DNA of 64,000 bases from the NCBI RefSeq assembly GCF_042646125.1, contig NZ_JBHRSW010000043.1, positions 67,182-131,181 of the forward strand, in the 5' to 3' direction. The notes beneath the pieces were generated by a model. The model had not been told where the DNA came from. It was given only the letters and a program-made list of their open reading frames with translations, and did not search any database. The position numbers and the translations under genes were made by a program. This stretch comes from Glaciecola flavus (GTDB lineage: Bacteria > Pseudomonadota > Gammaproteobacteria > Enterobacterales > Alteromonadaceae). Below are positions 1-9,103 of the stretch, piece by piece (the stretch's first letter is position 1; the number at the start of each line of letters is the position of its first letter).

Positions 1-2411
1 CCATTTTCGGCAATCGTTATTTTCCCTGCAATACCATTTAGCATTTCTTTAAAAATCATTTGATTGATTTCATTATCCTCAACAACGAGTAAGTGCTTAC
101 CTTCAAGTTTTCTAGAGGACGAATTCATGTAAGCTTCGTAGTACTTTTCAACAATTAACAACTGTTCCTCTATGTCGCTCGTTGAATCAGGCATCCTATC
201 AACATACATGACATGTTCGCAATCTTCGAGGTATGCTGATTCTCCGCGCTTAGAATAGGAAAAAAGCAAAATTTGCTGTTCAGAAATAAGTCGCTCAACG
301 GCCTGCTTGACCACTTTTAGAGGTTTGGTAAGCCATTCGACAAACAATAACACAATCTTAATCTGATCATTTTGTTTGAGTTGTTGCAGAACTTCCGTCT
401 CATTTTCACAAATTACAATTGAAACATTTAGACGCTCTGTTGCACTTACCCATTTTGCCTTGCTTTGTTTTGTTACCATAATTAGCACAGGCGGAATATT
501 CACACTAACGGCTTGCGCACTTTTAACCGACGCAAGCTCATAGGGCAAGGTAAACCAGAAGGTCGAGCCCGTCCCCAATACACTGTCAACACCAATATGG
601 CCACCTAAGTTAGTCACCAGCGCCTTACTAATGGCCAAGCCCAACCCGGTTCCATCATGTTGTCGGGCATAAGACATATCGAGTTGGCGAAAAGCTTCAA
701 ACAACATTTCCTGATCTTCTTCTCGAATACCAGGCCCCGTATCACTAACTGAAAAGACAAGCTCATTTTCTGAATTTCTCGTAATATTGACGGAGATAGA
801 CCCAAATACCGTAAATTTAACCGCATTCGATAAAACATTATTAAGAATTTGTTCTAACTTCTCCCCATCTGCCATCATGTGCTCTGGCACATCGTCCTCG
901 ATTCTCATACTAAACATTAAGCCCTTGCGCTCACAGGCAACTTTATGGGCAAACACTACTTGCTGCATCAATGTGTAAATCGACAACTCAGACTTATGAA
1001 CATCATCTGGATATTCTTCTAGTTTCGCATAAGTCAGTACTTGATTGACTAGAGACAAAAGAGTCGAGGCACTCTTGGACAGAACAGATAGGTATTCTGC
1101 TTGCTGCTCACTTAAATTTGTTTCAGAGAGGATTTCGGAAACGCCCAAAATGCCGTTAATGGGAGTACGCAACTCATGACTCATATTTGCCAAAAACGCA
1201 CTTTTTGCACGAATACCGCGTTCAGCTTCAATTGCAGACAGACGCATATGGGTAATATCTTGAAACGCCCCCTTCAGCATTGCCGCTTTACCTTCTTTAA
1301 ACTCTATGTAGCCCACAGCACGTACCCATATGTCACGTTCTTTAGCGGTTAGGAACGGCAATTCCAAGTCAAATGGCTCACCCGTGTGAATAGAGTTTTC
1401 GATGGCTTTTTCAATCACTGGGCGTGACTGATTGGTATAAAATGAAATTGCGGTATCGACATCCATGGGAATACCAACGGGGAGTTCATGAATTAAATAG
1501 ACCTCATCTGACCAAGTCAATTCATTGGTTTCAATATCCAAGGTGTAGTAGCCAATCTTGGCAATTTTAGCAATGGTAGCCAATAACTGGCTACTCTCCT
1601 CTAAATCGTGTTGTAAACGTTCAAACTCCGTGGTGTCATTGATGTATAGAACATTTCCCTTCAAGTTGTATTGGGATTGTGTGGGGCTTAACATCATACT
1701 CAAGTTTTTGAAATTCCCATTAACATTGAGCAGAAAACTTCGCTTTAAGGGAAGGCCGTCTTCGTATGCTTGAAACAAGTCATATAATTCTTCGCGGTAG
1801 TCAGAGAAAACCTCATTGAGGCTTTTGCCAATCAAATCCTGTATGTTTTTGTTTAATAAAAAAGCCAAGGATTTGTTCACCCACGTTACTTGATGATTTT
1901 CGTCGGTGATAAGCACGCTGCTATTACTGGCATCTGCAACTTGTATTAGACGCTTTTGTTCGTTCATTCTGCTGCGAAGCAATTCTGATCTTCGCATATC
2001 ACGTGCCAGTGCCTCAGAACTTTCTTGTGCTTCAGTTATATTTGCAATAACAAACGTTTCGCCTTCTAAGGTCAATGTATTTAAACCAATGCATACGTCT
2101 ATGCGTTCGCCCGATCTATTGAGGCAGGGAAAAACCGTTCCATTTCCCATTTGTCGACGCTCTGGCGAGATAAAATATCGTTTGAACATCTCTTCATGAC
2201 CAAAACGAAACTCTCGAGGCAATAACAAGTCAATAGATTGATGAACAAGCTCATAATCTTGGTAGCCAAATAGAAATCGCACAGCATCGTTGCAATATCT
2301 TATTTTTGCGTTTTCATCAACCAATAGAATTGCAGCAGTGCAAGCAGCAAATATCTCTTCGACAGATTTCGAAAATGCACCAAGCAAGTCAATAGAGGTA
2401 TTGTTCTTCAT
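1..2411 (-). CDS. Hybrid sensor histidine kinase, partial (C-terminus beyond window)
   Basis: The frame is open from an ATG at 2411-2409 to the left edge, so the C-terminus lies outside the window. About 803 residues are visible. Three PAS-like regions (roughly residues 15-395) precede a HisKA domain whose H-box reads MSHELRTPING, with the phospho-acceptor His at residue 412. A HATPase domain follows, with an N-box (NNVLSNAVKF), a G1 box (SDTGPGI) and a G2 box (GTGLGLAIS). Next comes a receiver-like stretch (about 640-750) in which I see no phospho-acceptor Asp. A second receiver starts near residue 770 (LLVVEDNEINQ) and is cut by the window edge. No transmembrane segment is seen, so it is probably a cytoplasmic PAS-sensing hybrid kinase. 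The ligand is unknown. The gene is divergent from the sigma-54 activator at 2679. Confidence 0.9.
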   Translation of the reverse strand, partial: MKNNTSIDLLGAFSKSVEEIFAACTAAILLVDENAKIRYCNDAVRFLFGYQDYELVHQSIDLLLPREFRFGHEEMFKRYFISPERRQMGNGTVFPCLNRSGERIDVCIGLNTLTLEGETFVIANITEAQESSEALARDMRRSELLRSRMNEQKRLIQVADASNSSVLITDENHQVTWVNKSLAFLLNKNIQDLIGKSLNEVFSDYREELYDLFQAYEDGLPLKRSFLLNVNGNFKNLSMMLSPTQSQYNLKGNVLYINDTTEFERLQHDLEESSQLLATIAKIAKIGYYTLDIETNELTWSDEVYLIHELPVGIPMDVDTAISFYTNQSRPVIEKAIENSIHTGEPFDLELPFLTAKERDIWVRAVGYIEFKEGKAAMLKGAFQDITHMRLSAIEAERGIRAKSAFLANMSHELRTPINGILGVSEILSETNLSEQQAEYLSVLSKSASTLLSLVNQVLTYAKLEEYPDDVHKSELSIYTLMQQVVFAHKVACERKGLMFSMRIEDDVPEHMMADGEKLEQILNNVLSNAVKFTVFGSISVNITRNSENELVFSVSDTGPGIREEDQEMLFEAFRQLDMSYARQHDGTGLGLAISKALVTNLGGHIGVDSVLGTGSTFWFTLPYELASVKSAQAVSVNIPPVLIMVTKQSKAKWVSATERLNVSIVICENETEVLQQLKQNDQIKIVLLFVEWLTKPLKVVKQAVERLISEQQILLFSYSKRGESAYLEDCEHVMYVDRMPDSTSDIEEQLLIVEKYYEAYMNSSSRKLEGKHLLVVEDNEINQMIFKEMLNGIAGKITIAEN

Positions 2412-2678
2412 ATTCGCCACGTAATGTGTGATACCAAAAGTACTACTTTGGGCAAATGGTATTCGATTAGTTACTACATATACCATTACCTAAAGCCCTT
2501 AATTTGTCTAGATCTTCGTATAATAAAATTGTCAGCTCAAAGGGCTGATTATCTTGAAATAAGTCTTTGGTAAAAAGAGCTTGATTAGCATGAATCTTTA
2601 TGAGGTGTTCAGCTTAAGAAAAGCACGATTGGTGCCGATAAAAAACTAAACACTGCCATCTTTATTACTAAAGCATTT

Positions 2679-5567
2679 ATGTCAGAAAATGATTTCGAGC
2701 TACACGAACTGATTCAAGGGATTTCTGGCTATTGTCAATGCGATTCCATCAACATCGTAGAAATTGATGGTGACAGTACATATCGTTATGTCATGGGTGA
2801 CGCTGACTTGCAAACACAAGCGGCTGCGCCTAGTGTTAGTGTAAAACTTGATTTCCAAGGTTTACCGTGCAGTATTTATTGTTCACAATTGTCTGCTTTT
2901 AGCATTCAATTTCTGTTGACCGACAAGGTCGACGCAATCGGGTCTAGTCGCCGTCAGATAGACAAACTAGAACAAAAAACAAGAACAATTACATTGACGA
3001 TGTGTAGCCACAGCAAGTTACCAAACTGGTTGCTCGCGCTTCACGATACATCTTCCTTACTTTGTGATAAACAACGCGGCTTCGTAGCTTTGTTGTCAGC
3101 ATTGTACAGTCAATCTCAGCAAATAAGAGAATATAAACATCTTAAAACAGACCCTTTGACGCAGCTACAAAGCAAAGAAGCAATGCAACGCGCAATTGAT
3201 ACTCGCATCAAAAAAAGTCCGATGATTCTGTGCTTAATTCATTGCCGCGATTTTCAACTAATAAACAGAAAATTCAGCCAGGTACAGGGGGACAATGTAT
3301 TAAGAGAAATTGCAATAGTTCTCAAAGAAAACACGCGGGATGACGATATTGTATGTCGTTTTGGTGGTGCGCTATTCGGTGTTACCGCCCATGCACAGGA
3401 TATACAAGATGGGTACAAGCTCGCCTGCAAATTAAAAGATGCACTTGAAGCAAATACCTATTTGGAAAATGCAGTCAAATTAAGCTTTAGTGTCGGACTT
3501 GGTTTTTGTGACGAAAAAGCGGCCTCCGAAGAAAAAGCTACACCCTCAATAGTGTTAATCAATCGAGCAGAACAAGCACTAAAGTCCTCACAAAGTACCG
3601 AAAAATCATCCATTGTGCTTTGGGAGCTCGGGCAATTTGAAGAAAACGAGCAAGACTATAATTATTTAGGCGGAATTTTTACAGACAATAACATCACCAA
3701 CTACCGAAACATGCTATTGCTTTGGGATATATCTTCAATTATTGCCGATGAATATGAATTTAAAAAATTGTTGTTGCATGTCGTCCAGCGCCTTGCGGCG
3801 ACCTTCCATTTTGAACTAGCCGGACTAGTATCCACGCAATCACCAAACAGTAACGTGCTGCTCAGTTCTAACGATTTGGCTGATGTCGAAGTGGTAGACA
3901 ATATCGCTCAAACCACACAAGATTTACTCCTTCACTTAGCGAAAGATGCGATAGCGAATAATACAACCATAGAACACTATGAATTTGACAGCACTTATTT
4001 ACTCCTGCCAATAGGGGCAAAACACGACATTTGCTTTTTTATGTCGGGGCAACAAGAACAATTTGTATTGTCTCACAATACCAACCTGCTTTTCGCTGGA
4101 TTTGCCCGCCAACTTGGGCGTGCACTGCGCAGAAATCAACTGGAAGAAGCATTGAACAAAAGTCTGGCACAGCAAAACGCCAAACTTGCAGAAGAAGTCG
4201 CCACACTAAAATCTGGGCTGATGTCGTCTACGCTGGTTTATCAATCAAAGAACATGCAGCAGTTGATGATCCAAGCTCAGCGAGCTGCAAAAACTGACAC
4301 CACCGTGCTAGTAACCGGCGAGAGTGGAACAGGGAAAGAGCGACTTGTCCATGCACTACATTCACTGGGCTCACGAGCAGATAAACCACTTATTATCGTT
4401 GATTGTGGATCGATCCCAGAAAGCTTGATTGAGTCAGAGTTGTTTGGGCATGCTAAAGGCTCGTTTACCGGTGCTCAGCACGAAAAAATAGGGCAAGTTC
4501 AAGCTGCCGATGGTGGTACATTGGTATTGGATGAAATAGGCGAACTACCGATGCTAATGCAGCCCAAGTTACTGCGTTTTGTTCAGGAAAAACACTTTAG
4601 CCCTGTAGGTAGTACAAAACACATCTCGGTCAATGTAAAGATTATCGCAGTAACTAACCGAGATCTCGCACAAGAGGTTAAAGAGGGAAGATTTAGACAA
4701 GATTTGTACTATCGCTTAAACGTCATCCACATACACAACATTCCTTTGCGGGAGCGACTAGATGATTTACCCCTGTTGTGCCAACATTTTTTAACGCAGT
4801 TTGCCAAACGTTACGAAACACCAAAAAAGCACATTCATCCTACAACCTTGCAAAGAATGCAAAAATATCCATGGCCCGGTAACATTCGAGAATTAGAAAA
4901 CAAGTTAATGCAGGCCTATTTGTTAAGCGAAGGTGATGATATATTAGTTGAAGATCTGAAACTACCTCAAACTGTTGAAATAGCCGAAGCAGCCACCGCT
5001 ATTCAGCACGCTCAGGATAACAAAAATACAAGCAATACGCTCGAAACCTCTTCATTTGAAAATACCGAAATACAAAAACCTGCCGCGCAAAACCTTGACG
5101 TTCAACACACTACAAAAAATATCGTTGAAGGCGCAGACACGTGGATGAATCAACTCACGAGTGCATTGAATAGCTTGCTCGATGAAGTTAATGGATCAGC
5201 CAATTATTACCACTTAAATATTGGCGAACTGGTTGAGCAACACCTGTTTAGGTATTGTTTTCAAACTTTGCGAACAAACAAGAAAACAGCAGAAAAATTA
5301 CAACTGCCAATTAGTACTGCACGCAGAAAAATTCAACGCGCTAATACGCAAAAAATGCAACAAACGCTTCCACTCAACTGGCATCGAGTAGCCAAATCAC
5401 TTGAAAACTTAGTCGACGCAGATTGGGTTGTAATAGAACCCCTTAACGTAATAAAACAGCAATTACTCGAAAGTATATTATCAAAAAACACCCAGAACAT
5501 GACGCGAGCCGCAGCGCAGTTGGGTGTGAGTGAGCCAACGCTTTATAAGTTAAAAAAGCAGCTCTAG
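2679..5567 (+). CDS. Sigma-54-dependent activator with degenerate GGDEF and GAF-like region
   Basis: This 962-residue regulator should open sigma-54 promoters by ATP hydrolysis. Order of domains: an N-terminal region of unknown fold (1-150); a GGDEF-like domain (about 155-315); a GAF-like region (about 340-480); a short coiled coil; the AAA+ domain; and a C-terminal Fis-type helix-turn-helix (about 925-962). The AAA+ domain has Walker A GESGTGKE at 547-554, a sigma-54 contact loop GSFTGA at 594-599 and Walker B LVLDEIGE near 615. The GGDEF signature is GGALF at 229-233, so cyclase activity is unlikely. An RxxD motif (R220-D223) sits exactly five residues upstream, the position of the c-di-GMP I-site. 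It may therefore be a c-di-GMP receptor; that is inference. The contact loop has Ser where GAFTGA has Ala. Target genes are unknown. Confidence 0.92.
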   Translation: MSENDFELHELIQGISGYCQCDSINIVEIDGDSTYRYVMGDADLQTQAAAPSVSVKLDFQGLPCSIYCSQLSAFSIQFLLTDKVDAIGSSRRQIDKLEQKTRTITLTMCSHSKLPNWLLALHDTSSLLCDKQRGFVALLSALYSQSQQIREYKHLKTDPLTQLQSKEAMQRAIDTRIKKSPMILCLIHCRDFQLINRKFSQVQGDNVLREIAIVLKENTRDDDIVCRFGGALFGVTAHAQDIQDGYKLACKLKDALEANTYLENAVKLSFSVGLGFCDEKAASEEKATPSIVLINRAEQALKSSQSTEKSSIVLWELGQFEENEQDYNYLGGIFTDNNITNYRNMLLLWDISSIIADEYEFKKLLLHVVQRLAATFHFELAGLVSTQSPNSNVLLSSNDLADVEVVDNIAQTTQDLLLHLAKDAIANNTTIEHYEFDSTYLLLPIGAKHDICFFMSGQQEQFVLSHNTNLLFAGFARQLGRALRRNQLEEALNKSLAQQNAKLAEEVATLKSGLMSSTLVYQSKNMQQLMIQAQRAAKTDTTVLVTGESGTGKERLVHALHSLGSRADKPLIIVDCGSIPESLIESELFGHAKGSFTGAQHEKIGQVQAADGGTLVLDEIGELPMLMQPKLLRFVQEKHFSPVGSTKHISVNVKIIAVTNRDLAQEVKEGRFRQDLYYRLNVIHIHNIPLRERLDDLPLLCQHFLTQFAKRYETPKKHIHPTTLQRMQKYPWPGNIRELENKLMQAYLLSEGDDILVEDLKLPQTVEIAEAATAIQHAQDNKNTSNTLETSSFENTEIQKPAAQNLDVQHTTKNIVEGADTWMNQLTSALNSLLDEVNGSANYYHLNIGELVEQHLFRYCFQTLRTNKKTAEKLQLPISTARRKIQRANTQKMQQTLPLNWHRVAKSLENLVDADWVVIEPLNVIKQQLLESILSKNTQNMTRAAAQLGVSEPTLYKLKKQL

Positions 5568-5661
5568 GCTAAAAAAAACCGAGTTCCACAAGCGGCTTCT
5601 TGAACGATTTTGAAGAATTGGGCTAGGAGTTGTAGTCTTGCAAAATAGTGTTCAATACATT

Positions 5662-8600
5662 CTAGCTGTTAGCGGATGAAACAATGCGTACAAGACATTT
5701 ATCAATCGCACGCTCAACGTTAGACGTAATTTGGTTCAGCTCAGAGTAAGGCAATGCTGTATCGGCAGCAAGCACGCCTGTCCATGTATTTCTTCCGAAT
5801 TCTTTAGACTTATACAGGGCGTTATCAGCCAATATGTGGACATGATCCCACGTTAGGGCATCGGGTAGTACTTCACAGAAGGGATATAGAGAAAAGCCTA
5901 TCGAGCTCGACAGATGAATAGGCTGAGCTACGCCTAAATCAAAGGCATAGCCAGCAATCGTCGATCTAATGCGCTCAGCCAACTGAGAAACCTCACTTGC
6001 TCTGTTGACATGACCGACAATTAAAAACTCATCACCGCCCCAACGCACAACCAAGTCGTTGACGCGACAAACCTCCTTCAAAATACTCGCGACTTGTTCT
6101 ATCACTTTGTCACCCGCGTCGTGCCCATAGGTATCGTTTACGGGCTTAAACCCATCCATATCAAACATTAAAAAGAATATGCGAGGCGCAACAAGTTCTT
6201 CAGTTCCTTTAGTTGAGGTTTCCCCTTGTTCTATAACCTGAGAAAACTTAGCAAGTGCTTCTTTGGCAATATCGGGCAGAACCGTATTCAAGTGGCGCCT
6301 GTTGTACAATCCTGTCAGCTGATCAGTAATGCTATTTTGTAGTAACTCTGTGTTGAGTTTTCGCAGTTCTCGAGTACGCTCACTCACTTCGTTTTCTAAC
6401 TTTTCTCGATACCGCTTTTCCGCCTCCACACGCATTCTTACAATGCGCGCCGCAATTAAAAGCAATATAAATAGAACAAGTAGGTAGATACCATAGGCGA
6501 TAGAGGTACGCCAAATTGGAGGCAAAACGACCAAGTCAAGAGAAGCCCCCTCTTCATTCCAATGGCCGTCACTATTGCTACCGATTACGCGGAAAGTGTA
6601 ACGTCCAGAAGGGAGGTTTGTGTAAATAGCCTTATTATTTTTATCCGCATCCACCCAATTTGGGTCAAACCCTTCAAGTTTATACTTAAACTTATTGTCT
6701 TTGGGAGAGACAAAATCTAATCCGGCAAATTCAAAGCCAAGAATATAATCATCATGGTTGACGACAATTTCTCTATTTTCGTTTAATAAGCTTTCTGGAA
6801 TGTAGCTGTCATTGATTTTCTGAAATTGCGTTATCTCAATTGGGAAATAGCGCACTTCTTTTTCAAGCGCTTCAGGCGAAAATACCGTGATGCCATTCGA
6901 ACCACCAAACACCAATCGACCATCTGGCAATTCAGTACTGGATAGTGAATTGAACTCATTGCTAGGTAAGCCGTGAGCACTTGTATACACTTTTATCTGC
7001 AAAGTGTTGGGATTAACGCGAACAAGCCCTCTTGTAGTGCTCGCCCATATATGCCCATCAATGCCATATTCGATACTTGTCACAGTATTAGAAGGCATAC
7101 CGTCTTCGCGAGTAATCATTTGGTAAGTAAAACGACCGAGATCTAGACTGCTTGACTCCATCAATACTAAACCTTTTCCTGCAGTCGCTACCCACATATT
7201 CCCTGAGTCATCTTCTACTAAACCAGTGATAAACTCATTTATTTGATACTCAGTCGGAATACTGTCATTCACTCGGTAATTGGACTCAGTTATGGGGTTA
7301 AATATATTGATCCCATTGTCAATACTCCCTAACCAAATCAAGCCACTGCTTGCTTCATATGCTGAAACTATCTTGTTGGAGCTTAAGGTGAATCTATCTA
7401 AATCACTTTTTTTGTATGTAATAAAATTGTCCCTAGCACTATTATATTTGCTTAGACCACCTCCGAACGTAGCAAACCACAGTTGCTCATTACTCAATTG
7501 CAAAATATATGGGATTGCGGAAAACCCAATCGATGATTGATTATTGCTTTCAAACTCATAGTGACTGTATTTCATTGTGTTTGTATTTATTTTGGAGGCA
7601 CCTTTGGATCGATAACCAACCCAAACTTCTTCATGAGATTTTGCTTTCACTGACATAACAGAGGGTTCTAGGAGCCCATCTTTCTCCTGATTTCTTTGAG
7701 AAAAATGCACGACTTTACCCGTGTATAAATTGACTTTATCCAAGCCTTGCAAGTGTGATACGAATACCCATTCGTTATCTAACGCGTCTATCCCCGTAAC
7801 ATCCGAACCAGACAAACTGTATTCGACTTTACCTCTAGCATTAATGCTGGTGAATTTTTTTGCAAATGTGTTCCATTTACTCAGTCCTGCAAATGTTCCG
7901 ACCCATAAAATCCCATTCCGATCACTGAGTAAAGCCTGAACATTATTGGATAACAAAGAGCTTGTTCTGCGTGGTTCGCTAACTATCATCAAATGCTCTT
8001 GAGTCCCTTTTTTTATTATTCCTAAGCCTCTTTTTGTGGCAAACCACACATCCCCTTGGTTATCTTGCACGAGGTCAATGATTGAATAAGGCTCTGTATT
8101 AGGCAGTTGTTGCAAATGTGTACTTTCTGACAGATTGAAAGTTGGTACTTCTGTACGAAATACCCCTGAATTATCAGTACCAACCCATAAATATCCGTCG
8201 CGGTCGATTAAAAACTTGGATATTGGCGGATACTTAATATTTTTTGAGATCCCCTTATTTACATCGAAGTGAATGTTAGCTTTCTCGATCTTTTTTGTCT
8301 GGATATGAAAAATGAAAACACCTTTATTGGCTGTTCCAATCAGCAATAGTTCTTTGTTTACGCCATATATTGCCGTCGCGCGAATGTCTGTATCGAGGTC
8401 ATCCTCTAGTCTTATTTTTTCAAACCGTTGTGAATCGTAGTTGTAAAGCTCAACTCCTTCGTTACCTATAATCCACATAGATTCATTTACATCTTTATAG
8501 ATGTAAGTTACTCCTTTGCTTTTAATACCTGAATTATCATTACTCAGTCGATTAATAGACTGGCTATATTGATCAAGGATCGATATACCCTTATCAGTAG

Positions 8601-8928
8601 CTACCCAAATTTTGCCAAATTTATCCTCTTCGACCCCCCTAACCCAAGGAGCTGACAAAGTATTTGGATCTTTAGGTGAATGTAAAAACCTTTTGTAGCT
8701 TTCGCCGTCAAATCGGTTTAAACCATCTTGCGTAGCAACCCACAAAAAGCCTTTTGAGTCTTGGAGAATATCAGTAACGGCATCGGACGATAAGCCATGT
8801 TTACTGGTAATATTTTCGAAACTGATCTCTTCCATGTTTGCAAAAGCATTAGCAGCTTTTATTAACAGCACAAAAATAAAAAGGGTTAAATATTTCCGTA
8901 ACAATTTAGAACAAGAGTCAGCAATCAT
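5662..8928 (-). CDS. Two-component-regulator-propeller sensor diguanylate cyclase
   Basis: This 1088-residue membrane protein begins with a hydrophobic signal segment. A long periplasmic region follows with repeated W(V/I)(A/G)T-type blades (DSKGFLWVATQDGL, RDGYLWVGTDNSG, SGNMWVATAGKGL), typical of two seven-bladed Reg_prop propellers. Next is a Y_Y_Y domain (FKYKLEGFDPNWVDAD) and a transmembrane helix at about 808-830. A coiled coil (832-858) leads to a GGDEF domain with the intact signature GGDEF at 964-968. An RxxD I-site (RVND) lies five residues before it, so it should make c-di-GMP and be subject to product inhibition. Its periplasmic ligand is unknown; similar propellers often sense glycans or envelope state. 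It is convergent with the sigma-54 activator at 2679-5567, with only about 94 bp between the stops. Confidence 0.93.
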   Translation of the reverse strand: MIADSCSKLLRKYLTLFIFVLLIKAANAFANMEEISFENITSKHGLSSDAVTDILQDSKGFLWVATQDGLNRFDGESYKRFLHSPKDPNTLSAPWVRGVEEDKFGKIWVATDKGISILDQYSQSINRLSNDNSGIKSKGVTYIYKDVNESMWIIGNEGVELYNYDSQRFEKIRLEDDLDTDIRATAIYGVNKELLLIGTANKGVFIFHIQTKKIEKANIHFDVNKGISKNIKYPPISKFLIDRDGYLWVGTDNSGVFRTEVPTFNLSESTHLQQLPNTEPYSIIDLVQDNQGDVWFATKRGLGIIKKGTQEHLMIVSEPRRTSSLLSNNVQALLSDRNGILWVGTFAGLSKWNTFAKKFTSINARGKVEYSLSGSDVTGIDALDNEWVFVSHLQGLDKVNLYTGKVVHFSQRNQEKDGLLEPSVMSVKAKSHEEVWVGYRSKGASKINTNTMKYSHYEFESNNQSSIGFSAIPYILQLSNEQLWFATFGGGLSKYNSARDNFITYKKSDLDRFTLSSNKIVSAYEASSGLIWLGSIDNGINIFNPITESNYRVNDSIPTEYQINEFITGLVEDDSGNMWVATAGKGLVLMESSSLDLGRFTYQMITREDGMPSNTVTSIEYGIDGHIWASTTRGLVRVNPNTLQIKVYTSAHGLPSNEFNSLSSTELPDGRLVFGGSNGITVFSPEALEKEVRYFPIEITQFQKINDSYIPESLLNENREIVVNHDDYILGFEFAGLDFVSPKDNKFKYKLEGFDPNWVDADKNNKAIYTNLPSGRYTFRVIGSNSDGHWNEEGASLDLVVLPPIWRTSIAYGIYLLVLFILLLIAARIVRMRVEAEKRYREKLENEVSERTRELRKLNTELLQNSITDQLTGLYNRRHLNTVLPDIAKEALAKFSQVIEQGETSTKGTEELVAPRIFFLMFDMDGFKPVNDTYGHDAGDKVIEQVASILKEVCRVNDLVVRWGGDEFLIVGHVNRASEVSQLAERIRSTIAGYAFDLGVAQPIHLSSSIGFSLYPFCEVLPDALTWDHVHILADNALYKSKEFGRNTWTGVLAADTALPYSELNQITSNVERAIDKCLVRIVSSANS

Positions 8929-9048
8929 TTAGTTAATGTATGTATTCACGTATTAGTTATATCGGATCATTTGTTTACATCTTGACCAAAACGGGACAAC
9001 TAATTGAAGTGTTGATTTTTTGAAAAAACTGGATGTAAAAAAATGAGT

Positions 9049-9078
9049 AAAACTGGATTAAAGTCTTAATCCAGTTTT
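9049..9078 (-). terminator. Rho-independent terminator of the subtilase gene
   Basis: A perfect 13-bp stem (9049-9061 pairs with 9066-9078) has a 4-nt loop. On the minus strand it is followed by a T-rich tract with seven consecutive T. It lies just after the stop of the peptidase gene at 9104, so it should end that transcript before the downstream cyclase gene. Confidence 0.8.
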
Positions 9079-9103
9079 GAATGTATTTCAGTAAGTTTTG
9101 TGC

